Assembly: GCF_000943545.1 (NCBI RefSeq)
Contig: NZ_JTHP01000019.1
Location: 25,214-89,213 of the forward strand
From: Paenibacillus terrae
GTDB taxonomy: Bacteria > Bacillota > Bacilli > Paenibacillales > Paenibacillaceae
DNA: 64,000 nucleotides
Direction of reading: 5' to 3'
Made by a program: the position numbers and the translations under genes. The notes beneath the pieces are model-generated. The model made no database searches, had not been told where the DNA came from, and worked only from the letters and a program-made list of their open reading frames with translations. This document shows, one piece after another, positions 42,029 to 49,934 of the stretch; position 1 is the stretch's first letter, and the number at the start of each line of letters is the position of its first letter.

Positions 42029-42502
42029 ATGAACGAGCATGTCGAAAATACGGCAGAACATCATAGAAGGTCGAATCACCCGGACGGGCAGCTTCGCGTG
42101 GAGTACGTCATTCCATCTGTAGAGGAGTATCGGGGGTTGCGGAAGGAGGCGGGTCTGACGCAGATTACTGAAGCAGCAGCAGCCAAGGGCCTGCCGAACA
42201 GCCTGTTTGCGGTGACGCTACGGATCGGGCAGGAATTGATCGGCATGGGCCGGGTGAGCGGTGACGGTGGTGTTTTCTTTCTGGTGACGGATATTGCAGT
42301 CAAGCCCTCCCATCAGGGAAAAGGTTACGGGCGTATACTTATGGAAGAGATTATGTCCTATTTGAAACGTGAGGTTCCGGCGGGTAGCTTTGCGACGCTG
42401 ATCGCAGACAAGCCAGCCGACCGCTTGTATGCGCAATTTGGCTTTCAACTGGTCAGTCCGAGATCGGAAGGAATGTACTGGCGGCAGCCGGGCGGGGTTT
42501 AA
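42029..42502 (+). CDS. GNAT-family N-acetyltransferase
   Basis: This 157-residue protein has the acetyl-CoA site LVTDIAVKPSHQGKGYGRILM (V-x-P-x-x-Q-G-x-G-x-G) and a C-terminal RLYAQFGFQLVSPRSEGMYW. The ATG at 42029 follows GGGAGGGGAG. Longer in-frame starts lack a ribosome site and run into the region upstream of the divergent gene. The substrate is unknown. Repeat copy C follows 29 bases after the stop. Confidence 0.87.
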   Translation: MNEHVENTAEHHRRSNHPDGQLRVEYVIPSVEEYRGLRKEAGLTQITEAAAAKGLPNSLFAVTLRIGQELIGMGRVSGDGGVFFLVTDIAVKPSHQGKGYGRILMEEIMSYLKREVPAGSFATLIADKPADRLYAQFGFQLVSPRSEGMYWRQPGGV

Positions 42503-42530
42503 GCAAGGGCCGAAGCGGATAAGTAATAGT

Positions 42531-42648
42531 CAGCATTTTGCATCATTCGATTCCCAACGCTCGAAAGTACAATATATAGACGAACTAAACCGTTTCGATC
42601 TATATATTGCTGATTTGAAATCGCTCTTGGGATTGATGCAAAATGCTC
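42531..42648. repeat. About 118-bp palindromic repeat, copy C
   Basis: It is nearly identical to copy A: CAGCATTTTGCATCATTCGA at one end and TTGATGCAAAATGCTC at the other, with TATATAGACGAACTAAACCG and GTTTCGATCTATATATTGC in the centre. It lies between two + strand genes. Confidence 0.87.
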
Positions 42649-42688
42649 AATAGTAAGTAAATTATAGACAGGAAGAAGGCAAGGACAG

Positions 42689-43321
42689 ATGAAAGTCATT
42701 ATTTTTGGAGCAACAGGAACCATTGGCCAAGCATTGGTGAAGGAGGCCATCAAGCGCAAGTACCAGGTGACGGCGGCGGTGCGTGATCCGCAGCGTGTGA
42801 CGGAGCAAAGTGAGTATTTGACGGTCGTTCAAGCGGATATTTTGAATCCCGATTCCGTAACAGCCGCTGCGAAAGGACACGAGGCCATGATCAGCGCTTA
42901 TGGTCCCAAGTTTGGAGCTGAGGAAGAATTGCTCGAAGCAACCCGTTCTTTACTGGAAGGAACCCGGCGTTCCGGCGCAGAGCGCATACTGGTGGTTGGC
43001 GGAGCTGGTAGCCTGAAAACGGAAAACGGTGAACGTCTAATGGATACCGCCGAGTTTCCAGAGGAAGTCAAGCCACTGGCAGCCGCACATGCCGATGCAC
43101 TGGAGCTGTATCGTGCTGCGGATGTGGACTGGACATATTGCAGTCCTGCCGCAATCATTGAGCCGGGACGGCGTACAGGGCAGTTTCGCATTGGCTTGGA
43201 CCATGTAGTTGTTGATGAATTGGGTCACAGCCGCATCTCGGTTGAGGATTATGCAGTAGCCCTGATTGATGAACTGGTAGAAGGGGAATTTGTAAATTCC
43301 CGTTTTACGGTTGGATATTAA
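42689..43321 (+). CDS. NAD(P)H-binding atypical SDR (NmrA/YwnB-like)
   Basis: This 210-residue protein has the N-terminal Rossmann glycine motif MKVIIFGATGTIGQALVKEA, VQADILNPDSVTAA and VVGGAGSLKTENG, typical of atypical SDRs of the YwnB/flavin-reductase-like group. The usual SDR Tyr-x-x-x-Lys is not evident. AGGAAGAAGG lies upstream. The catalytic role is unknown; it may sense or reduce with NAD(P)H. It precedes the Nnr gene by 32 bases and could be co-transcribed, which would be a logical NAD(P)H-related pair (inference). Confidence 0.85.
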   Translation: MKVIIFGATGTIGQALVKEAIKRKYQVTAAVRDPQRVTEQSEYLTVVQADILNPDSVTAAAKGHEAMISAYGPKFGAEEELLEATRSLLEGTRRSGAERILVVGGAGSLKTENGERLMDTAEFPEEVKPLAAAHADALELYRAADVDWTYCSPAAIIEPGRRTGQFRIGLDHVVVDELGHSRISVEDYAVALIDELVEGEFVNSRFTVGY

Positions 43322-43353
43322 AAAAGGGATGACACTACGGGAGGCGAAGAAGC

Positions 43354-45102
43354 ATGTATATTGTGACCGCCGAGGAAATGCGGCAACTGGATCGGTATAC
43401 GATTGACAAGCTGGGCATCCCGGCCCTTACCTTAATGGAAAATGCCGGGCGTGCGGTAGCTGACGAGGTATTGAAGCTCTGCGCTATGGAAAGTGGATGG
43501 AGCCATAAGAGCTTCTCGGAAAGCCATGTGGATTCAGCATACGGTACGGAACGCAGATATATAGTGGGGCAAGATGCTGCCAAGCAAGGATATGATGAGG
43601 GTCCAGCCTATGGTGAACAGGTCGCCCACTCAGGGCCTGGGGATACGCCGGGACATGGCGGTGTTATTCGGACGGAGCCTTGGAGCCACGGGCGACATGC
43701 CATGTGGGAACGGGAGCATTGGTATATTCTCGTCGGCAAAGGCAACAACGGCGGTGACGGACTGGTGGCGGCCCGTCATCTGACGGATGCGGGTCTGCGC
43801 GTCACCGTCGTGTACGCCGAGTCGCCGGACACGCTGCGCGGCGAAGCGGCAGTGCAACGCGATACCATCGCGGCTCTGCACATCCCGGCCCTTGTCTACG
43901 GCCGGGATGCTCTCGACCTGCGCGGCGCCTCCGGCATCGTCGATGCCCTGCTGGGCACGGGCACACAAGGCCCGCCGCGCGAACCTTACGCTTCGCTGGT
44001 TCGCGAGGCCAATGCCAGCGGCGTGCCGCTTGTGTCGGTAGATGTGCCTAGCGGCCTCGATGCCGACACAGGTGCGCTGTACGAGCCGTGCATTCGCGCA
44101 CGCGTCACCGTATGCCTCGCCTACTTGAAGTGTGGGCTCGTCCAATACCCGGGCGCCGGGAACGCAGGCGATGTAGTGGTACGCTACATCGGCATCCCGC
44201 CCGGGCTTGCCCGTGAGCACGGCGTACAGCTACGGCTCCTGACCCGCGACACGCTGCGCGAAGCGCTGGGCGTGGACGTGAGTCGCAGCCGCGTGCCGGA
44301 CGGGCACAAGGGCACCTACGGGCACGTTCTCGTCGCGGCGGGAAGCCTGCGCATGAGCGGCGCGGGCCTGCTGGCCGCACGTGCCGCTCTGCGCATCGGC
44401 AGCGGCCTTGTGACGTGGGCAGTGCCCGAAGCGCTGCTGCCGCGCCTCATAGGAGCCGCGCCGGAGCTGATGCTCGCTGCCGCAGCCGCAGGTGGAGACG
44501 GCGAGTGGAACGCCGGCTCCGCGGATGTGCTGCTTCAGCTCGCGCAGGCGCGCGATGTGCTGGCCGTTGGCCCCGGCCTCGGCCGCTTCGCGGGAGACAC
44601 TGGCTGGCTGCGCCGCCTGTGGGAAGAATACAGCGGCCCGCTCGTACTTGATGCGGACGCCCTGAACATCCTCGCTGCGGCGGGGCCAGAGCTTGAGGCC
44701 TGGAAGCCGAGAGGTGCGGCGGTTGTACTGACGCCACACCCGGGCGAGATGGCTCGTCTGCTGGGCATATCGACGGCCGAGGTGCAGCGTGAACGCATCG
44801 CCCATGCCCGGCAGTACGCCCGGACACGCGGGGTCACGCTGGTGCTCAAGGGAGCGCGTACCGTCATTGCGTGCCCGGACGGAGCGGTTTATGTCAACAC
44901 GACAGGCCACGCCGGGATGGCGACAGGCGGCGCAGGTGATGTGCTGACAGGGATCATCGCAGGCTTGCTGGCGCAGGGCTTGAACGCTTCACAGGCAGCA
45001 GCCTTTGGCGTGTACTTGCACGGCGCGGCTGGAGAAACAGCCGCGCGTCATCGCCAGCATGCCGCCTCGGTCATTGCGGGTGATATTATTGAAGCCCTAT
45101 AG
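43354..45102 (+). CDS. nnr: Bifunctional NAD(P)HX epimerase / ADP-dependent dehydratase
   Basis: This 582-residue fusion repairs hydrated NAD(P)H. The N-terminal epimerase (NnrE/YjeF_N) has MRQLDRYTIDKLGIPALTLM, ENAGRAVADEV and GKGNNGGDGLVAARHL. The C-terminal dehydratase (NnrD, ribokinase-like fold) has HKGTYGHVLVAAGSLRMSGA, LTPHPGEMARLLG and GGAGDVLTGIIAGLLAQG. Between ENAG (about residue 30) and GKGNNGGDG (about 130) there are about 100 residues where roughly 30 are usual, so a Gly/His/Ser-rich insertion of around 70 residues is present. Codons 43780-44900 are markedly GC-rich compared with the insertion. The stop overlaps the convergent gene by 17 bases. Confidence 0.92.
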   Translation: MYIVTAEEMRQLDRYTIDKLGIPALTLMENAGRAVADEVLKLCAMESGWSHKSFSESHVDSAYGTERRYIVGQDAAKQGYDEGPAYGEQVAHSGPGDTPGHGGVIRTEPWSHGRHAMWEREHWYILVGKGNNGGDGLVAARHLTDAGLRVTVVYAESPDTLRGEAAVQRDTIAALHIPALVYGRDALDLRGASGIVDALLGTGTQGPPREPYASLVREANASGVPLVSVDVPSGLDADTGALYEPCIRARVTVCLAYLKCGLVQYPGAGNAGDVVVRYIGIPPGLAREHGVQLRLLTRDTLREALGVDVSRSRVPDGHKGTYGHVLVAAGSLRMSGAGLLAARAALRIGSGLVTWAVPEALLPRLIGAAPELMLAAAAAGGDGEWNAGSADVLLQLAQARDVLAVGPGLGRFAGDTGWLRRLWEEYSGPLVLDADALNILAAAGPELEAWKPRGAAVVLTPHPGEMARLLGISTAEVQRERIAHARQYARTRGVTLVLKGARTVIACPDGAVYVNTTGHAGMATGGAGDVLTGIIAGLLAQGLNASQAAAFGVYLHGAAGETAARHRQHAASVIAGDIIEAL

Positions 45103-45595
45103 ACCATAACAGCAAGGGCAGGAGGAAGGCCAGGATGATCTGTACCCCAAATCCACGACTCAGCCGGGGTCTTCCCGCATAATGCCTTCCCTGATAATAC
45201 AGTAATGTAATCACGGTACCCGCGATGCCGTTGCTCCATGAGATGCCCGCTCCTTCAGGGGATATAAAAGAACCAAGCAGGAGGAAGATACTGAATCCTG
45301 CGGCAAGGTACAGGGTGAGCCGCTCCGGCTTTCGCAGCCAGGGTAAGAGGTCGTGCAGCGCATCGGCGGCAAGAGCTGCCGGTAGGGCAAAACCATATGC
45401 CCACAGCTGCGCGGCCAGCTCACCGCTATTGCCTGCTATGGCTACAGGAATTCCCGTCATCGCCTCTGCTATATAGCAATAGGCCCATATCAGACCAAAC
45501 ACCAGCCCTCCGCAAGCCAGTTTGTTCAGCGCATAACAACCCAGTTCCATCCGCCAAGGCATCTTGGGATTATATTCATTCCATGGATGTCTCAT
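45086..45595 (-). CDS. Hypothetical membrane protein, 169 aa
   Basis: I do not recognise this protein. It has four to five hydrophobic segments (KLACGGLVFGLIWAYCYIAE, LWAYGFALPAALAADALH, LTLYLAAGFSIFLLLGSFI, a short one near GIAGTVITLLYY, and ILAFLLPLLLWSIGL at the C-terminus). AAGGAGG lies nine bases before the ATG, which supports the start. It is convergent with nnr, and the two 3' ends overlap by 17 bases. Confidence 0.7.
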   Translation of the reverse strand: MRHPWNEYNPKMPWRMELGCYALNKLACGGLVFGLIWAYCYIAEAMTGIPVAIAGNSGELAAQLWAYGFALPAALAADALHDLLPWLRKPERLTLYLAAGFSIFLLLGSFISPEGAGISWSNGIAGTVITLLYYQGRHYAGRPRLSRGFGVQIILAFLLPLLLWSIGLQ

Positions 45596-45772
45596 GTTGC
45601 GATTCCTCCTTAGTACACTTCATTACAATCAGTAATCCGCAACCAATCAAGGAATTTATTTTCAATTACACTCCGCTGACGCTTTATGGCATTTCATTTT
45701 ACGTTAGCTGTGTATCATGGTCCTAAGAAATGATGACAGCGGATAGCCGCGTTACGGAGAGGCGGGGATTGC

Positions 45773-46609
45773 ATGATACAAGCGGTTATTTTTAATCTCG
45801 AAAGTACATTGTTGGACCCCGGAGGACGAGGCTTAATCCAGGGAATACGTGATATTTTCAGATGGAAGGGTGTACAGGTAACCGAAGAACAAGCATCTCA
45901 TGGGCGAGGATTACCGATCCGTGATCATATTGCGAATGTGCTGGCACTTTCAGAGGTTCGGAAAAAATGGCTGGATTGCTTCGGTACGCATCCTGGGAGA
46001 ACGGATATTGAGCATATTTATCTTGAACTTGTGCCTGTTCTCCGTTCTTTGATCCAAGGAGCTGAGCCCACTTTTGGTATCGATAAAGCGCTGAATGAGT
46101 TGCAGGATCGTCGGATTCAGTCAGGCGCTACCGCATCTTGCCCGATGGAGATGCTGGGCAACGTTTTTACGCCTGCACAGTCCCCATATGCACTGGATTG
46201 CACAGTAGCTCCCTGTGAAGTTTCGCAAGGGCGCCCTTATCCATGGATGATCTATGAGATTGCACACCGCTTACAGGTTTTCCCGCTTAGCGATATTGTC
46301 AAAGTAGGAGATACGGCAGCTGATATGCAAGAGGGCAGGAATGCCGGTGTGTGGACAATAGGTGTGCTGAATCATAGCGAAGGTGCGCTGACCACGTCGC
46401 AAGCAACTAGCCGTGAATCCGACGACAGAGTGGCTGAGGAACGGCGCAGACAGAGCGTATACGGATTAAAAAGGGCAGGAGCCCACATCGTCATGAACTC
46501 GGTCGCTGACTTGCCGCGTATTTTGCGTGAAATCGAAATGCTCCAGCATACCGGCGGCTATCCTTCCTATACAAAGCAAGTAAAAACAGCGTTAATGCCT
46601 CCATCGTGA
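45773..46609 (+). CDS. Phosphonoacetaldehyde hydrolase-like HAD protein, probable pseudoenzyme
   Basis: This 278-residue protein aligns by eye over most of its length with PhnX phosphonatase: AVIFNLEST versus AVIFDWAGT; GLPIRDHI versus GLLKIDHV; GRPYPWMIYEIAHRL and KVGDTAADMQEGRNAGVWT-like blocks are nearly identical. However, the nucleophile Asp is Asn (about residue 8), and the Schiff-base Lys is Ile (about residue 49). In PhnX both are needed to cleave phosphonoacetaldehyde. The cap and second-motif regions are kept (ATASCPMEMLG for TTG-type). There is no phn gene nearby. A binding or regulatory role seems more likely than catalysis (inference). Confidence 0.8.
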   Translation: MIQAVIFNLESTLLDPGGRGLIQGIRDIFRWKGVQVTEEQASHGRGLPIRDHIANVLALSEVRKKWLDCFGTHPGRTDIEHIYLELVPVLRSLIQGAEPTFGIDKALNELQDRRIQSGATASCPMEMLGNVFTPAQSPYALDCTVAPCEVSQGRPYPWMIYEIAHRLQVFPLSDIVKVGDTAADMQEGRNAGVWTIGVLNHSEGALTTSQATSRESDDRVAEERRRQSVYGLKRAGAHIVMNSVADLPRILREIEMLQHTGGYPSYTKQVKTALMPPS

Positions 46610-46957
46610 GCAGCGTTGATACACTGTGGAGCTATGGATTGGATTACACGGTTCTAGGGTATATGTATGCACCACATCGGACGAAAGTGAACTTCTCAGG
46701 TTCTGGGCATGTGACTATTTTAAAATTGTCAGATAGGATCGTCAGATTGTGGGATACTTCGGACAACTATCTTATTTTCATCAGCTTGGCGGTGTTGGTC
46801 ACGAGAGCTTCGTTATTTTGCTGCAAGGTGGATAAGGATGCGTTCTCGCTGGAATGTTTGGTGGTCCATAAAATAAAGCCGCTGATGACAATCAAAGGGA
46901 TAAGCAGAATGATATAAGAATGAATAGATAATCATATATTTGATTGATTTTTTATGC
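46610..46957. other. Region without a convincing gene
   Basis: A + strand frame of 103 codons (46606-46917) starts with GTG inside the previous stop but has no clear ribosome site and no recognisable motif. On the minus strand, 46768-46914 reads as a hydrophobic helix (YIILLIPLIVISGFILW) followed by a polar tail to a stop. It has no start codon or ribosome site, so it may be the end of a lost membrane-protein gene. Neither is called as a gene. Confidence 0.35.
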
Positions 46958-47036
46958 AAAAAGGCCTTAGCCCGTTTCTGTTGAACCCATCCCTAAAGGG
47001 CAAAGCTGGTTCATAGAACTGGACCAAGGCCTTTTC
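46958..47036 (-). terminator. Terminator of fabH
   Basis: AAAAAGGCCTTAG ... pairs with CCAAGGCCTTTT around a long loop containing a second small hairpin. On the minus strand it ends in a T run. Confidence 0.75.
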
Positions 47037-47051
47037 TGTTAAGTAGAGAAT

Positions 47052-48002
47052 TCATGCGATCTGAATGACTTGTACGCCCCATGCCAAACCCGCGCCGAAT
47101 CCGACCAGCATCACAATATCACCGGCATGAACGCGCTGTTGTTCCATGGCTTCCGCAAGCGCAATGGGAATAGAAGCCGCTGACGTATTTCCGTAATTTT
47201 CGATATTCACAAAAAATTTATCCAGAGGAATATTCATCTTGCCAGCGGCACTCTCGATGATTCGAATATTGGCTTGATGTGGAATGATTAAAGCAATATC
47301 ATCAATGCTTAATTTCAATGTTTCCAGAGCTTTAGTTAGCATAGATTCCACAATACGCACCCCAAACTTGAAAACCTCTCGACCTTGCATGGTGATGGGG
47401 CCTGTGACCGGGGATGTCAGCGCTTCTACCCCACCTTCTTCCGAGCCTAGCAAGGAGAAGCACGGGAAAGCACCAGGACGAGATTGAAGGACGACAGCGC
47501 CTGCCCCATCTCCAAACAGGACAGCAGTATTACGGTCCTGCCAATCTATGATTTTGGAGAACTTGTCCGCTCCAATCACCAGAACGTTGTGGTAGGCGCC
47601 TGATTTCATCATGTCGCTGCTGACCGAAAGGGCGTACACAAAACCGGAGCAGGCTGCCGATAAGTCGAATGCAGGTGCGCGGCTTCCGAGCTTTTGCTTG
47701 ACCAGCATGGCTGTGGAGGGGAAGGCATAATCAGGAGTTGAAGTCGCCACAACAATGAGATCCACGTCTTCCGGGGATAATTGGGCACGGCTTAAAGCCT
47801 GGGTTGCAGCAACGACGGCAAGGTCAGAGGTATCCGTGGATGCTTCTGCAATATATCGCTGACGGATGCCTGTTCGTTGGCTGATCCATTCATCGGATGT
47901 GTCCAGAGATGCGGCTAATTCCAAATTGGTTAACAGGGATGTCGGAACGTAGAATCCGGTACCTGTAATTGTAACCCCGTTCAGGTTGAGTGCTGATTGC
48001 AT
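47052..48002 (-). CDS. fabH: 3-oxoacyl-ACP synthase III
   Basis: This 316-residue condensing enzyme starts fatty-acid synthesis from an acyl-CoA and malonyl-ACP. The catalytic Cys is in FDLSAACSGFVYAL, the His in LIIPHQANIRIIE and the Asn in NYGNTSAASIPIAL. The length is normal. GGAGGGAAA lies before the ATG. It is monocistronic and divergent from the HTH regulator gene with a 246-base gap. I found no FapR box, so the adjacent regulator is the better candidate for control. As many Bacillales do, the genome probably has a second FabH elsewhere. Confidence 0.93.
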   Translation of the reverse strand: MQSALNLNGVTITGTGFYVPTSLLTNLELAASLDTSDEWISQRTGIRQRYIAEASTDTSDLAVVAATQALSRAQLSPEDVDLIVVATSTPDYAFPSTAMLVKQKLGSRAPAFDLSAACSGFVYALSVSSDMMKSGAYHNVLVIGADKFSKIIDWQDRNTAVLFGDGAGAVVLQSRPGAFPCFSLLGSEEGGVEALTSPVTGPITMQGREVFKFGVRIVESMLTKALETLKLSIDDIALIIPHQANIRIIESAAGKMNIPLDKFFVNIENYGNTSAASIPIALAEAMEQQRVHAGDIVMLVGFGAGLAWGVQVIQIA

Positions 48003-48248
48003 TTATGTTTCCCTCCAATGAAATAATCACACAAAAGACCGTAAAGACCAAAAAAACCAAAAAACAGTATGGATAAAAATATAACACAGGCGGATGAAAA
48101 AGAAAATATGCAAAGAGCAGCTTGCTGCACGGAGGAATCTGGAGTGAGCCTGCTGCTTGATTATATAGATATTCAGTGCTAAGATTTAGACACAAAAAAC
48201 CCAAGAACGTATTCGCAGGGAATACACAGGGAGGTATACAACGCTACC

Positions 48249-48929
48249 GTGTCACTTACTAAACGTCGTCTGCAATTTCTGCATACATTAGTGGATTTGT
48301 ATCAAAAGACGAATTTACCTATTCATTACGAAGCCTTAGCTAAATCATTAGGCGTTAGCAAATGGACGGCTTATGACATGCTGAAAGAAATTGAAAAGCT
48401 CGGTTTTATTACGCGCAGCTACGAGGTGAATGCCAAGGTAACCGGACGATCTCAGGTCGTATTTGTGCCTACGGATAAAGCTTCGGATTTGTTCAACCAG
48501 TCCCGGAATGAATTAGTGGATCTGGTGGATTGGAAAAAAACCGTCGAGAACATCTCGGGACTGCTCAAGGATTTGAACAACACAAGTCCCAATGATGCGG
48601 TCCGAAAAATTTGGGCTGAAATTCCTGAAGCCAGTGTCAGGATCAATTTTTGCGCCTATATTATAGGGCTGCTTTTGATGTACTTGAAGAAGCTGGGAGA
48701 TAAAAGAGGTCCCTGGATTCAGCAGATTGTCCTTACAGCGCCAAGCAAGGAAATGGGCATGACCATGTTTGTTGGCACTGTGTTGGGTATGGCCGTACAA
48801 ACGATGAACGATGAACTGGGCATTGAAATTACGGAGCTGGTTTCCCGTTTTCTGCAATCCATTTCGGATCTTTCTGACGAGGAAAAAGGGTTGCTTTCCG
48901 ATTTTCTAAGCGAGGCTTTTTATTTTTGA
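48249..48929 (+). CDS. Winged-helix transcriptional regulator, 226 aa
   Basis: The first ~75 residues form a winged HTH (IHYEALAKSLGVSKWTAYDM, then LKEIEKLGFITRSYEVN). The remainder is a helical effector-type domain (SVRINFCAYIIGLLLMYLKKLG, then LVSRFLQSISDLSDEEKGLLSDF) I cannot assign to a named family. The GTG start at 48249 has GGGAGG 15 bases away, which is somewhat long; no better start is visible. Divergent fabH and a downstream patatin gene suggest control of lipid synthesis and turnover (inference). Confidence 0.75.
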   Translation: MSLTKRRLQFLHTLVDLYQKTNLPIHYEALAKSLGVSKWTAYDMLKEIEKLGFITRSYEVNAKVTGRSQVVFVPTDKASDLFNQSRNELVDLVDWKKTVENISGLLKDLNNTSPNDAVRKIWAEIPEASVRINFCAYIIGLLLMYLKKLGDKRGPWIQQIVLTAPSKEMGMTMFVGTVLGMAVQTMNDELGIEITELVSRFLQSISDLSDEEKGLLSDFLSEAFYF

Positions 48930-49044
48930 ATATAACAGGAATGAGTCATTCGTGAGGAGAGGAAGCTGGCCTCCTTACGCTTGGTTTTTGGGTCTTTTGT
49001 GTGTTTGGACGGATGCAGTAAATACATGTAAAGGGGTTGCGTAT

Positions 49045-49851
49045 ATGCCGAAGGTAGGATTGGTTTTGGGTGGGGGAGCAGTCAGAGGACTTGCTCATTT
49101 GGGGGTACTGAGAGCGTTCGAAAGACATGGGATTCAGGTCGATTGTATCGTCGGTACGAGTATGGGCGGCATTGTTGGCGGACTTTATGCGGCGGGTGTT
49201 CCTGCGGATGCTCTATTGGATTGTATTAAAAAGACACCTAAATACCGCCTGTTGGATATCGGCATACGCCATCGTGGTTTAATTGCCGGTAACAGCATGA
49301 ATACGGTGGTGAATGAGTTGCTGCAACAGCATGGACAGCATACGCAGAAGATTGAGGATCTTCCTATCCGTTTTAAAGCTGTTTCTGTCGATTTACTGGA
49401 AGGCAAGCAATTCATTTTTGAACAAGGTGATTTGGTGACAGCACTGCGGGCTACGATGGCGTTTCCCGGCTTATTCGCTCCTGTGATGCATGAAGGCAAG
49501 GTGCTAGTCGACGGAGGGGTATTAAACAATTTGCCTGTAGAAGAGATGAGTCGGGAAGCAGATTGTTTAGTGATTGCTGTTGATGTGGCACGGGGACATG
49601 AAAAGAAGCCGCCGCGCAATATGTTGGAAGTTGTATACCGCTCTTACAGCTTGATGACCGCTGAACGAAAGCATAATAGTCTCCGGCTAGCAGACGTCGT
49701 CATTCGCCCTGAAGTCGGACATATTGCGGCGTTTGATTTTACAAAATGGCCTGAATGTGTCGAGGCTGGCGAGGAAGCGGCCGAATGCATCATGGATGAG
49801 CTGAAGCTGCAAATAGCCTATCATGGGCAACCAGCACAGATGCATGTTTAG
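49045..49851 (+). CDS. Patatin-like phospholipase
   Basis: This 268-residue protein has the patatin oxyanion motif LVLGGGAVRGLAHLGVLRAF at the N-terminus, the nucleophile elbow VGTSMGGIVGG (Ser about residue 42) and the catalytic Asp in LVDGGVLNNLPV, giving the Ser-Asp dyad of the RssA/NTE-like patatins. There is no signal peptide; it probably acts on membrane lipids from the cytoplasmic side. The ATG at 49045 follows AAAGGGG; a longer frame upstream has no ribosome site. It lies 115 bases after the HTH gene, so co-transcription is possible. A hairpin terminator follows. Confidence 0.9.
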   Translation: MPKVGLVLGGGAVRGLAHLGVLRAFERHGIQVDCIVGTSMGGIVGGLYAAGVPADALLDCIKKTPKYRLLDIGIRHRGLIAGNSMNTVVNELLQQHGQHTQKIEDLPIRFKAVSVDLLEGKQFIFEQGDLVTALRATMAFPGLFAPVMHEGKVLVDGGVLNNLPVEEMSREADCLVIAVDVARGHEKKPPRNMLEVVYRSYSLMTAERKHNSLRLADVVIRPEVGHIAAFDFTKWPECVEAGEEAAECIMDELKLQIAYHGQPAQMHV

Positions 49852-49865
49852 TTTGAAAAAGAAAA

Positions 49866-49903
49866 GAAGTGTCTCTAACCATAGATGGCTTGTGAGACAC
49901 TTC
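49866..49903. terminator. Terminator between the patatin gene and nrdB
   Basis: GAAGTGTCTC and GAGACACTTC form a 10-bp stem around an 18-base loop, followed by CGTATTTTAT. Confidence 0.7.
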
Positions 49904-49934
49904 CGTATTTTATACTTATAATCTGCAGCTATTC

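Noticed and set aside
46606..46917. 103-codon + strand frame after the phosphonatase-like gene
   Set aside because: GTG start lies inside the preceding stop with no ribosome site, composition is irregular and no motif is recognisable.
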